A DNA stretch of 5,868 bases from Chitinophagales bacterium. GTDB lineage: Bacteria > Bacteroidota > Bacteroidia > Chitinophagales > Chitinophagaceae. Positions 1 through 5,861 of the stretch are shown piece after piece. How positions within the stretch are numbered: position 1 is the first letter of the stretch; every line of letters begins with the position of its first letter. Under the pieces are notes generated by a model. It ran no database searches and had not been told where the DNA came from. It was given only the letters and a program-made list of their open reading frames with translations. A program made the position numbers and the translations under genes. The stretch lies in assembly GCA_025355935.1 (NCBI GenBank), contig JANXYS010000474.1:1-5868 (forward strand), read 5' to 3'.

Positions 1-462
1 GGCCGTTTTGTTGGCGTCAGCAGTTTTGGGAAACAAGCGCCTGCACATTTCGGCCAAAGCAGCATTTGCACTGGCCGCCCAGTGATAAGCCATGCCAGGC
101 TGAGTGGAAGGCATTTCCGGAAAATTAATGAGTTGCCCCGAAAGCGATTTGTACGCGGGCATTCCGGGTACCACCGCCTCATACAACGCGATGCCCGAAT
201 ATACCTGCGACCTGTCGGTAGAATGCGCTCCGGTACCAGTGGGCAGCGGTAGTTTAAGCATCGTTAACTGCAAATTGAGCCAGCTTACTACAACGTCTGA
301 TGAAAAAGTTTTGGTTTGCTTTAAATGTCCTGGTTTACTTACAGATGCTGCGGAAGGCTTGTCAGTGGTGGCAGGTTCATCTTGCAGTGCTTTCTGACAG
401 GAGGAGAGCATTAATATGCCCGCCACGCTAAAAGCCAGTAAAATTTTGTTGTTCGTTTTCAT
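1..462 (-). CDS. Vanadium-haloperoxidase-like (PAP2 superfamily) lipoprotein, N-terminal part only
   Basis: The first 154 codons of a minus-strand gene are present; the frame is open to the left edge, so the catalytic C-terminal part lies outside. The start is the ATG at 462-460. Residues 1-22 form a lipoprotein signal peptide: a basic start (MKTNNK), a hydrophobic core and a lipobox LSSC with the lipidated Cys at 22, predicting an exported, membrane-anchored protein. A low-complexity linker follows (about 23-45). Then comes the helical N-terminal region typical of Bacteroidota vanadium-dependent haloperoxidase-like proteins: VVVSWLNLQL, then DRSQVYSGIALYEAVVPG (about 83-100), SLSGQL and the YHWAASANAAL helix. 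The vanadate-binding and catalytic residues of the family are C-terminal and cannot be seen, so haloperoxidase versus phosphatase activity cannot be judged. No Shine-Dalgarno is evident; the leader is A-rich. The family call rests on recognition of the N-terminal pattern. Confidence 0.75.
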   Translation of the reverse strand, partial: MKTNNKILLAFSVAGILMLSSCQKALQDEPATTDKPSAASVSKPGHLKQTKTFSSDVVVSWLNLQLTMLKLPLPTGTGAHSTDRSQVYSGIALYEAVVPGMPAYKSLSGQLINFPEMPSTQPGMAYHWAASANAALAEMCRRLFPKTADANKTA

Positions 463-600
463 AACATTTCTTTGTTTTAAAATTGTTTTAAATGAAATGG
501 TCCATGAGGGGGCAATCTCCTGTTTTAAAGGGGATATAAACAGGCATTTATTGAAAGGCAGCGGGTTTGCGGCAGACGACGAATAATATCTTGTGGGCAG

Positions 601-861
601 GAGTTACGAACCTTTAAACAAAAAATCGGGATACAGAAATATATAGCACTTTATAATCGCGGATTCGATGCCTGGGTAGAACAAACAAGATTGGACTATC
701 CCACGCTGGTGGCACCTGCTACCGCCTTATCTCCGTATCCAGTCCGACTCAGTTATCCGGCAGCTGAGTCAAACTTAAACTTTACCAGCTACAATGCTGC
801 AATGTCCAAAATGGGCGGTACTGATAAAGTAACTACTAAATTATTTTGGGATAAATTTTAA
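601..861 (+). pseudogene. C-terminal remnant of a SusD/RagB-like outer-membrane lipoprotein
   Basis: An open frame ending at the TAA at 859-861 encodes a typical SusD-like (SusD_like-2 type) C-terminus: IQKYIALYNRGFDAW, then TRLDYPTL, VRLSYPAAESNLNFTSYNAA, MGGTDKVTTKLFWDKF and stop. SusD-like proteins bind glycans or peptides at the cell surface together with a SusC/TonB-dependent channel and are usually about 500 residues long; only about 80 are left here. In frame, a stop lies at 526-528 and no ATG occurs before the one inside the conserved tail (811-813). The residues before about 610 (arginine- and cysteine-rich, VCGRRRII) do not look like this family, so the fragment is cut near 600-615. 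No SusC gene is nearby. I read it as debris from a deletion or rearrangement. That it is a SusD-like tail is fairly sure; its exact subfamily is not. Confidence 0.75.
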
Positions 862-925
862 CCCAGAACGTTATTGTAAAATGCCCTGACAATTCTGTAG
901 CGGCATTATTGTTAGTAGTTATTGC

Positions 926-947
926 TGGGTGATTGATTTATTACCCA
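926..947. terminator. Possible hairpin terminator downstream of the SusD-like remnant
   Basis: TGGGTGAT (926-933) pairs with ATTACCCA (940-947) in an 8-bp stem with one G-U pair and a 6-nt loop. It lies 65 bp after the stop of the SusD-like remnant. No strong T-tract follows, so termination is only a possibility. The left arm could instead pair through CTGGGT (925-930) with ACCCAG at 861-866, giving a competing longer-range fold that encloses a second small stem (AATGCC 880-885 with GGCATT 902-907). Confidence 0.25.
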
Positions 948-1102
948 CCAAAGTTTTCAAGTTTTCGGCCAATATGCTCTTCGTTTACAAGTTTATATTT
1001 TGAATAAGGTTGTAATGCATTTTTTTGAACGATATATTTTTGCTCGATATGATTGTGCGAATTTTTAAAATCTTTTTTCGCACAGAGAGTAACTATACGC
1101 AT
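941..1102 (-). CDS. Doubtful small ORF, 53 codons, unknown function
   Basis: An ATG at 1102-1100 opens a 53-codon minus-strand frame that stops at 943-941, with an in-frame stop four codons upstream that fixes the ATG or the adjacent TTG as the start. The product would be small and basic, beginning MRIVTLCAKKDFKNSHNH and ending NEEHIGRKLENFGG. It has no signal peptide, no membrane segment and no motif I recognise. Its K/N/I/Y-rich composition is what AT-rich DNA gives by chance, and the hairpins at 926-947 and 1054-1084 overlap it. The mixed C-terminal half looks more protein-like than the rest. It could be a real small protein, the tail of a decayed gene, or chance. Confidence 0.18.
   Translation of the reverse strand: MRIVTLCAKKDFKNSHNHIEQKYIVQKNALQPYSKYKLVNEEHIGRKLENFGG
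1054..1084. repeat. Inverted repeat TGTGCGAA / TTCGCACA
   Basis: TGTGCGAA (1054-1061) and TTCGCACA (1077-1084) are perfect 8-bp inverted arms around a 15-nt A/T loop. The right-arm word, as TTTCGCACA, occurs again at 1118-1126. The G/C-containing arms stand out in very AT-rich surroundings. It could be a regulator-binding dyad or a hairpin in a transcript. No T-tract follows it, so a terminator is unlikely on the plus strand. Confidence 0.4.
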
Positions 1103-1241
1103 TTCCAATAAAACTTATTTCGCACATTTTGTTGAGCGATGCTTTCCATTATCTATCAAATTCTCCGTCTAACTTCTAATGCTCAAGAATATTTATTTCC
1201 CCGTTTTGCCTTCGAAGCAAATTCGACATTCTTAAACTAAA

Positions 1242-1249
1242 TAGTTTTG
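1242..1249 (+). promoter_or_regulatory. Weak candidate -7 box (TAGTTTTG) upstream of the first HD gene
   Basis: TAGTTTTG matches the Bacteroidota -7 consensus TAnnTTTG exactly and lies in the non-coding region in the right direction for the HD–transporter–cNMP genes. No TTTG -33 element sits at the usual distance upstream, and the leader would be about 140-160 nt. An eight-base match with four fixed T's can occur by chance in this AT-rich DNA. Confidence 0.2.
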
Positions 1250-1409
1250 GAACCGCCCTAAAAAATTAACCAACTAACGGCCACATGCAACTGGCAGTTT
1301 TTGTTAAGCAAAATTAACCTGCGAGCATTTCAAGCCTATATCCTTATATTTATATATCAAATTAATATATCTGATAAACCTGGCCTTCATACAAGATCAT
1401 GTAGTAACA

Positions 1410-1976
1410 ATGCTTAAAGAGGGACTACCCGACACGCTCACGTATCATAACGTGGATCATATGCTGGACGTTTGTTTTCATAGTTTGACCATTGCGGATC
1501 AGGAAGGAATAACAGATAATCCTACCCTAACAAATCTAACCCTGGCGGCTCTTTACCACGATACCGGATTTTTACATATTTACCAGGGCCATGAAGAAAA
1601 AAGTTGCGAGATAGCACGGGTGCAGCTCCCGTTTTTTGGGGTTTGCGATGATCAGCTTGTAGTTATTTGTGAGTTGATTATGGCAACTAAGGTCCCCCAG
1701 GCACCAGTTACACACCTGCAAAAAATTATTTGCGATGCCGATCTTGATTACCTGGGCCGCACCGATTTTTACGAAACCGGAGACAAATTACGCCGTGAAT
1801 TATTAGCTTGTCAATTGATAACAGGGGAGCATGATTGGGAGGAACTGCAACTGAAATTTCTTAAAGAACACCATTTTTTTACAACGACTTCTGATAAAAA
1901 AAGAACACCCACAAAGCTGGAATACATCAAACAGTTGGAACAACGTCAAAATTCAGAAAAGCGCTCATTTTTATAA
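1410..1976 (+). CDS. HD-domain phosphohydrolase (first paralog)
   Basis: A 188-residue soluble protein of the HD metal-dependent phosphohydrolase superfamily. Visible motifs are YHNVDH (12-17, candidate first metal His at 17), the HD pair in LYHDTGF (H50, D51), a second HE pair (H61, E62) and CDADLDYLGR (108-117) supplying the late metal Asp. The set is complete, so a working metal-dependent hydrolase is expected; the substrate (cyclic nucleotide, (p)ppGpp or another phosphoester) cannot be read from sequence. It is 8 bp upstream of the membrane-protein gene, so the two are probably co-transcribed. The listed start is the first ATG, but the in-frame codons just upstream (1386-1409, FIQDHVVT) align with the N-terminal extension of the paralog at the right end of the window. 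The real start may therefore be earlier and non-ATG; the frame stays open back to 1308. The basic C-terminal tail (about 163-188) is likely flexible. Confidence 0.85.
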   Translation: MLKEGLPDTLTYHNVDHMLDVCFHSLTIADQEGITDNPTLTNLTLAALYHDTGFLHIYQGHEEKSCEIARVQLPFFGVCDDQLVVICELIMATKVPQAPVTHLQKIICDADLDYLGRTDFYETGDKLRRELLACQLITGEHDWEELQLKFLKEHHFFTTTSDKKRTPTKLEYIKQLEQRQNSEKRSFL

Positions 1977-1984
1977 AGCAATAA

Positions 1985-4726
1985 ATGAAACAAAAAAATT
2001 TCTGGCTTAGGACCTTGAATGTCAGAGCTGAAGAAGGATGGTTAGTGAAAAGGCTTTTTTTATTCCAATTCCTCCAGGGAGCGGGTATTGCTTTCTTTTT
2101 TACTGCCGCTTTTGCGCTTTTCCTGGCCCGGTTTCCAATCACAGAGTTGCCCTACGTTTTTATTTATTCATCTTTACTGCTTTGGATAGCTGGATTCATT
2201 TATTCAAAAATCGAACACGCGGTAACAACAAGTACCCTCGCCATTATTATCACGGTATTTATGGCGATCAGCATGCTCATGTTCAGGCTTGCTTTTGCTT
2301 TTATAAAAAACGATTGGTTCCTGTATTGGATGCTTGCCTGGTTTAACGTTCTTTATCTTTTAAATAGCCTCGAATTTTGGGGCATAGCGTCATTACTTTT
2401 TGACGCACGGCAAAGCAAACGGCTTTTTGGCGTTATTAGCGCAGGCGACATCCCGGCAAAATTTATAGGGTACACACTTGCCCTTTTTACGGTGGAATAT
2501 ATAGGTACCATCAACCTCGTATGGGCCGGTGTAATTTGCATGGCCTTGTCAATCCCTTTCCTGTTGCGAATTAAAAAATCGGGCATGCTTATCGAGGTAG
2601 AGCCAAGCCACGATAAAAAACCTCCCCGCGACGGTGTCGCGGGACTTGTAAAAAACTTCGCCGGAAATTTACTCATACGTCGTCTGGCTATCCTTGGTAT
2701 AATCATTACGGGCAGTTCGATCCTTATCAATTTTGCATTCTATGCGGGGGTAAAAGAAGCGTATCACGGGGATGTTGGGCTGGCGCAATTCATTGCCCTG
2801 TTCCTTGCGATTGTGCGGATTGCCGCCCTCATCGTGAAAATGATATTTACAAGCCGACTTATAAACCAACTTGGCCTTACCCGTTCGCTATTAATTACCC
2901 CTATTGTAATGCTGATCCTTGTAGCATCCATTATCCTCAGCCAGGATATGGCCGGTTATCAGAAGATTATCATCTATTTTTTCGGAGCCACCACAATTGT
3001 ATTTGACATTTTAAGATCGTCTATCAACTCTCCCGTTTTTCTTACAATCATGCAGCCCCTTTCAATCCACGAAAGGTTACGTGCCCATACCATCGTTAAG
3101 GGAGTGATGGACCCCTTTGCTTCGCTTGGTGCCGGGGTAATGCTGCTGGTTATGATACATTACCAGCATAGATTAAATCTTCTCACCCTATCCTACATTC
3201 TCTTAGTGATAGCAGTGCTATGGATGATTGGCATTTACCGGGTGAATAACCAATACCTGGCAACCATCATTAAAAGCCTAAGCAGTCGATATTTTAACAG
3301 GGAAAGTTTTTCCGTTACGGATGCAGGCACATTGGACTCCCTGAAAGAAAAAGCAAAAACCGCATCAGAGCCGGAGCTCATTAATATTCTTAATATGCTT
3401 ATGCAAAGCAGTAATGAACTTTCCCGTGACCTGGTTTTTTCAATTTTACAACATCCGTCGGAGAAAGTTAAGATAGCGGCATTGAAAATGATTCGTCAAA
3501 AAGATTTAGGTTCATCCGGCGAATTGTTACTACCCCTGCTGGAACCATCATCTCACCCGCAAATACTTTCGGAGACCATCAATATTTTAAGTTACGACAG
3601 GATAAACGCTGATGCCATTGCTCCATACCTTGAGCATCCGGATCGAATAGTAAGGCAGGCGGCTATAAGCGGTTTATTGTTCCACGGATCAGCAGATGAG
3701 CAGCACCAGGTAGAAAATCTGCTGGGGATCATGATTACTTCCGAACACACAACTGACCGCCTCATGGTAGCTGACATCCTTGCTAGCACTGAAAATTCGG
3801 GGCGCGTAAATTTGATACTTCCATTAATGGATGACATAAAACCGGCGGTGAAAAAAATGGCAATGTTGGCGGCCGGAAAATCACGTAATGATCAATTACT
3901 CCAGGAGTTGATTGACCGACTTGGCAGTAATGAAGCTTACGTTATTCAGTCACTGGCTGTAGCAGGCGAAAAAGCTTTGCCCGTCATTGTTTCCGCAATT
4001 GGCGGATCTTTAGCAACTCAACCTCAAAAAGAGAAATTAATTCTATTGTGCGGCAGAATCGGCGGTACACAGTCAAAGGAAAAACTGCTTGGTTTTCTCA
4101 AGGATGAACCCGGCGAATATGTATCCATCATCAAAGCATTGTACCGGACTAAATTTATTCCGAAAGTACATGAGCACGAAACTCTCACCAGGCTTGCAGA
4201 AAGGTTATTAAGCAAAAGCGCAGGTATTATTTACATGCAGAATAGTTTTATGCCACACCGCGAGAAATACCATCTGCTTATCAATTCCCTCAACCTTGAG
4301 TTGCATACTTTACGGGAATCCCTTCTTTACCTTTTCGCGGTTTTATACGACCGTGAAAATATCAATAAGGTGCGAAGAGCATATGCTACAGGCAAAAAAG
4401 AAACTATCATAAATGCAATGGAGATCATTGACATCAGTGTCAGAAAGGATCTTGCCAGTCATTTCAATATTATTTTTGAACCAGGTAATATTACTGAACG
4501 CATGCATGGCTTGAGAAATATATACCCTGTACAATCTTTTCATAATACAGAGCATGTTCTTACACGGATATTGTCTGAAGAATCAAGGCCATATAATAAC
4601 TGGACCAGGGCATGCTCACTATATACTTCAAAGAAACAAAAACATGGTATTGAAGAAACCCTAATCAGGCGGTATACAGTAGCCGAGAATCTTATGCTAA
4701 GGGAAACGGCGTTTTATGCGTTGTAG
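1985..4726 (+). CDS. TLC/MFS-like (Npt1/Npt2 nucleotide-transporter-like) membrane protein with C-terminal HEAT-like repeats
   Basis: A 913-residue two-part protein. Residues about 24-420 hold roughly 12 hydrophobic segments (near 24-46, 55-74, 82-103, 111-134, 157-178, 179-195, 235-256, 262-287, 300-320, 326-346, 376-393 and 402-420), with a basic cytosolic loop near 196-232. This fits an MFS fold of the ATP/ADP-translocase-like (TLC, Npt) group; SAGDIPAKFIGY (152-163) and the stretch MQPLSIHERLRAH (356-368) followed by DPFASLGAGVMLL are the most family-like parts. Residues about 440-913 are soluble helical pairs of HEAT type (for example VKIAALKMIRQKD near 495, VRQAAISGLL near 556, VKKMAMLAAGKS near 622), probably a cytosolic docking platform. 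Whether it moves nucleotides or only senses them is not shown. The gene starts 8 bp after the HD gene's stop, and a gene for a lone cNMP-binding domain follows 55 bp downstream. From memory, unchecked, some relatives carry a cNMP domain fused after the HEAT region. Confidence 0.8.
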   Translation: MKQKNFWLRTLNVRAEEGWLVKRLFLFQFLQGAGIAFFFTAAFALFLARFPITELPYVFIYSSLLLWIAGFIYSKIEHAVTTSTLAIIITVFMAISMLMFRLAFAFIKNDWFLYWMLAWFNVLYLLNSLEFWGIASLLFDARQSKRLFGVISAGDIPAKFIGYTLALFTVEYIGTINLVWAGVICMALSIPFLLRIKKSGMLIEVEPSHDKKPPRDGVAGLVKNFAGNLLIRRLAILGIIITGSSILINFAFYAGVKEAYHGDVGLAQFIALFLAIVRIAALIVKMIFTSRLINQLGLTRSLLITPIVMLILVASIILSQDMAGYQKIIIYFFGATTIVFDILRSSINSPVFLTIMQPLSIHERLRAHTIVKGVMDPFASLGAGVMLLVMIHYQHRLNLLTLSYILLVIAVLWMIGIYRVNNQYLATIIKSLSSRYFNRESFSVTDAGTLDSLKEKAKTASEPELINILNMLMQSSNELSRDLVFSILQHPSEKVKIAALKMIRQKDLGSSGELLLPLLEPSSHPQILSETINILSYDRINADAIAPYLEHPDRIVRQAAISGLLFHGSADEQHQVENLLGIMITSEHTTDRLMVADILASTENSGRVNLILPLMDDIKPAVKKMAMLAAGKSRNDQLLQELIDRLGSNEAYVIQSLAVAGEKALPVIVSAIGGSLATQPQKEKLILLCGRIGGTQSKEKLLGFLKDEPGEYVSIIKALYRTKFIPKVHEHETLTRLAERLLSKSAGIIYMQNSFMPHREKYHLLINSLNLELHTLRESLLYLFAVLYDRENINKVRRAYATGKKETIINAMEIIDISVRKDLASHFNIIFEPGNITERMHGLRNIYPVQSFHNTEHVLTRILSEESRPYNNWTRACSLYTSKKQKHGIEETLIRRYTVAENLMLRETAFYAL

Positions 4727-4781
4727 ATCTACTTAAATGATATAGGCTGTTTATTTCTAATAAAATAATAAATTTTAAATC

Positions 4782-5237
4782 ATGGCTGAACAAACCAAAC
4801 AACAATTATTGCTGCTGGAGAAAGTATTATTGCTTAAATCACTTAGCATTTTCAGAGAAACGCCCGAAACTATTTTAGCGGAATTAGCTCCTCTTATGCA
4901 GGAAGAAGAAATAGAAGAGGGAATAGTTATATTTAAAGAAAGCGAGCCCGGCGATTGTATGTATATTATTTTGTCGGGCGAAATACAGATCCACAAAGGC
5001 AAGACAACGCTTGCAATTCTAAAAGAAAAAGAAGTCTTTGGAGAACTATCGCTGCTGGACGCTGAAACGCGCAGTGCTACAGCAACAGCCCAAACAGATT
5101 GTGTTCTTTTCAAGATCGACCAGGAGCCGTTTTACGAGTTGATCGATACAAGGCCGGAAGTAGCCCGCGGCTTCATTAAAATGTTATGCAACCGTTTAAG
5201 GCAACTGAATGAAAAAACTGCGCGCGGTTCATTGTAA
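4782..5237 (+). CDS. Stand-alone cyclic-nucleotide-binding domain protein
   Basis: A 151-residue protein that is essentially one CRP-type cNMP-binding beta-roll. After a leucine-rich helical lead (8-28) come the strands IVIFKESEPGDCMYIILSGE (48-67), the phosphate-binding cassette FGELSLLDAETRSAT (86-100) and the C-helix (about 123-144). Cassette residues that contact the ligand in CRP are kept: Glu88 (ribose), Arg97 and Ser98 (phosphate). Binding of cAMP or cGMP is therefore plausible, and Ser98 does not decide between them. At this length there is no room for the helix-turn-helix of CRP regulators, so it is not a DNA-binding transcription factor. It probably acts by protein contact, most simply with the HEAT domain encoded just upstream. 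The leader is A/T-rich with no clear Shine-Dalgarno. Its stop codon directly abuts that of the opposing HD gene. Confidence 0.88.
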   Translation: MAEQTKQQLLLLEKVLLLKSLSIFRETPETILAELAPLMQEEEIEEGIVIFKESEPGDCMYIILSGEIQIHKGKTTLAILKEKEVFGELSLLDAETRSATATAQTDCVLFKIDQEPFYELIDTRPEVARGFIKMLCNRLRQLNEKTARGSL

Positions 5238-5807
5238 TTAATCTCTTCGGATTCTCGCTTCAATCATTTTAAGATGTTTTAATTTCAGTGGCCCTCTTAA
5301 TTTTTTTGTGGCGTCAGTAAAAAAACTGTGCTGCTTAAAAAAGTTAACCTGCACCAGGTTCCACTCCTGTTCAGATTTGATCATTTGCCGCGCGTGCAAT
5401 TCGCGAAACAGGTTATGACTTATTATTGAAAAGTCTTCCCGGCCCAGGTAGTCGAGGTCCGCATCACAAATAATTTCTTCCAGCCTCGTCATTGGAGTCT
5501 GCGGTATCCGGGTAGCCATTATCATCCCGCAGATAATGCGTATATCCTTATCCGTGACCCCGAAACCAGTAAGCTCTGCCCGTGCGAAATCACATCCTGC
5601 AGTTTCATGCGCCTGGTAGGTAGTAAGGAACCCGCTATCATGATAAAGGCACGACAGTTGAAGAAGATAAATTTCACTATCGGTTAAGTTTTCAGTTTTT
5701 GCCATGCGTTCCGCTTGTGTGAGTACATCGATCGTATGTTCTACGCAATGATAGTAAAGGTTAGGAGCCAGTCCGGCTGTTAATTTGTCTAAAATGGACT
5801 TTCGGAT
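5238..5807 (-). CDS. HD-domain phosphohydrolase (second paralog), start not resolved
   Basis: A soluble HD-superfamily protein closely related to the first HD gene: LYHDSGF (HD pair), QAHE (HE pair) and an identical IICDADLDYLGR Asp motif. By hand alignment, about 44 of 75 central residues are identical to the first paralog. The first ATG in frame is at 5705, which would give 155 residues but remove the conserved YYHCVEHTIDV that carries the first metal His. Homologous sequence in fact runs on upstream (SIRKSILDKL, TAGLAPN) to about 5810, where a stop (5819-5817) closes the frame; no ATG, GTG or TTG lies between. I set the end at the ATC at 5807-5805 only as the limit of clear homology. An ATG at 5820-5818 lies one base out of frame, so a frameshift near 5799-5802, a rare start codon or a sequence error are all possible. 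Function and substrate are as uncertain as for the first paralog. Confidence 0.8.
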   Translation of the reverse strand: MRKSILDKLTAGLAPNLYYHCVEHTIDVLTQAERMAKTENLTDSEIYLLQLSCLYHDSGFLTTYQAHETAGCDFARAELTGFGVTDKDIRIICGMIMATRIPQTPMTRLEEIICDADLDYLGREDFSIISHNLFRELHARQMIKSEQEWNLVQVNFFKQHSFFTDATKKLRGPLKLKHLKMIEARIRRD

Positions 5808-5827
5808 TGATGGTGATCATCTGTTTG

Positions 5828-5843
5828 TAAGCAAACTTGCTTA
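5828..5843. promoter_or_regulatory. Dyad TAAGCAA-AC-TTGCTTA, possible operator
   Basis: Perfect 7-bp inverted arms around two bases lie just upstream of the second HD gene and overlap a possible promoter -7 box. The two-base centre is too short for a good RNA hairpin loop, which favours a binding site for a dimeric regulator over a transcript structure. No second copy was seen in the window. Confidence 0.35.
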
Positions 5844-5861
5844 TGGACCAAGAATGCCAAA
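5832..5861 (-). promoter_or_regulatory. Candidate Bacteroidota-type promoter for the second HD gene
   Basis: On the minus strand, TTTG (5861-5858) is followed after 18 bases by CAAGTTTG (5839-5832), one mismatch from the TAnnTTTG -7 consensus. Transcription would begin near 5825, only a few bases before the ATG at 5820 and about 18 before the ATC at 5807, so the leader would be very short. Spacing and position are good, but the motif is short. Confidence 0.3.

Larger units (their letters stand above)
862..1388. other. AT-rich spacer with no convincing gene
   Basis: This stretch between the SusD-like remnant and the first HD gene is clearly richer in A and T than its flanks, with many stops in all frames. 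It contains a hairpin at 926-947, an inverted repeat at 1054-1084 whose right arm recurs at 1118-1126, a 10-bp direct repeat AAAATTAACC at 1262-1271 and 1310-1319, a possible promoter motif at 1242-1249 and one short minus-strand ORF (941-1102). I saw no tRNA, rRNA or insertion sequence in it. Confidence 0.6.

Noticed and set aside
104..397. A 97-codon plus-strand ORF
   Set aside because: It lies entirely antisense to the haloperoxidase-like lipoprotein gene, whose minus-strand frame carries a lipobox and family motifs; the plus-strand product has no recognisable feature.
1280..1303. GCCA...TGGC stem followed by AGTTTTTG, resembling a terminator
   Set aside because: The stem is only 4 bp and no gene ends nearby on the plus strand.
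862..1388. CRISPR array, tRNA or insertion-sequence ends in the spacer
   Set aside because: No regularly spaced repeats, cloverleaf-like arms or transposase fragments with terminal inverted repeats were seen.
1927..2142. Minus-strand 71-codon ORF over the HD/transporter junction, and a plus-strand ORF at 2038-2346
   Set aside because: Both are out-of-frame shadows of the HD and membrane-protein genes, which explain the DNA better.
4723..4732. 10-bp perfect palindrome GTAGATCTAC over the stop of the membrane-protein gene
   Set aside because: It is short, single-copy and without a loop or T-tract; chance is the simplest explanation.
4775..5113. 112-codon minus-strand ORF
   Set aside because: It is antisense to the cNMP-binding gene, whose cassette residues are intact in the plus frame; the serine-rich minus product is a typical shadow.
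4782..5237. CRP/FNR-type transcription factor for the cNMP-binding gene
   Set aside because: The protein ends at the C-helix at 151 residues; no helix-turn-helix domain can follow and none lies in frame downstream.
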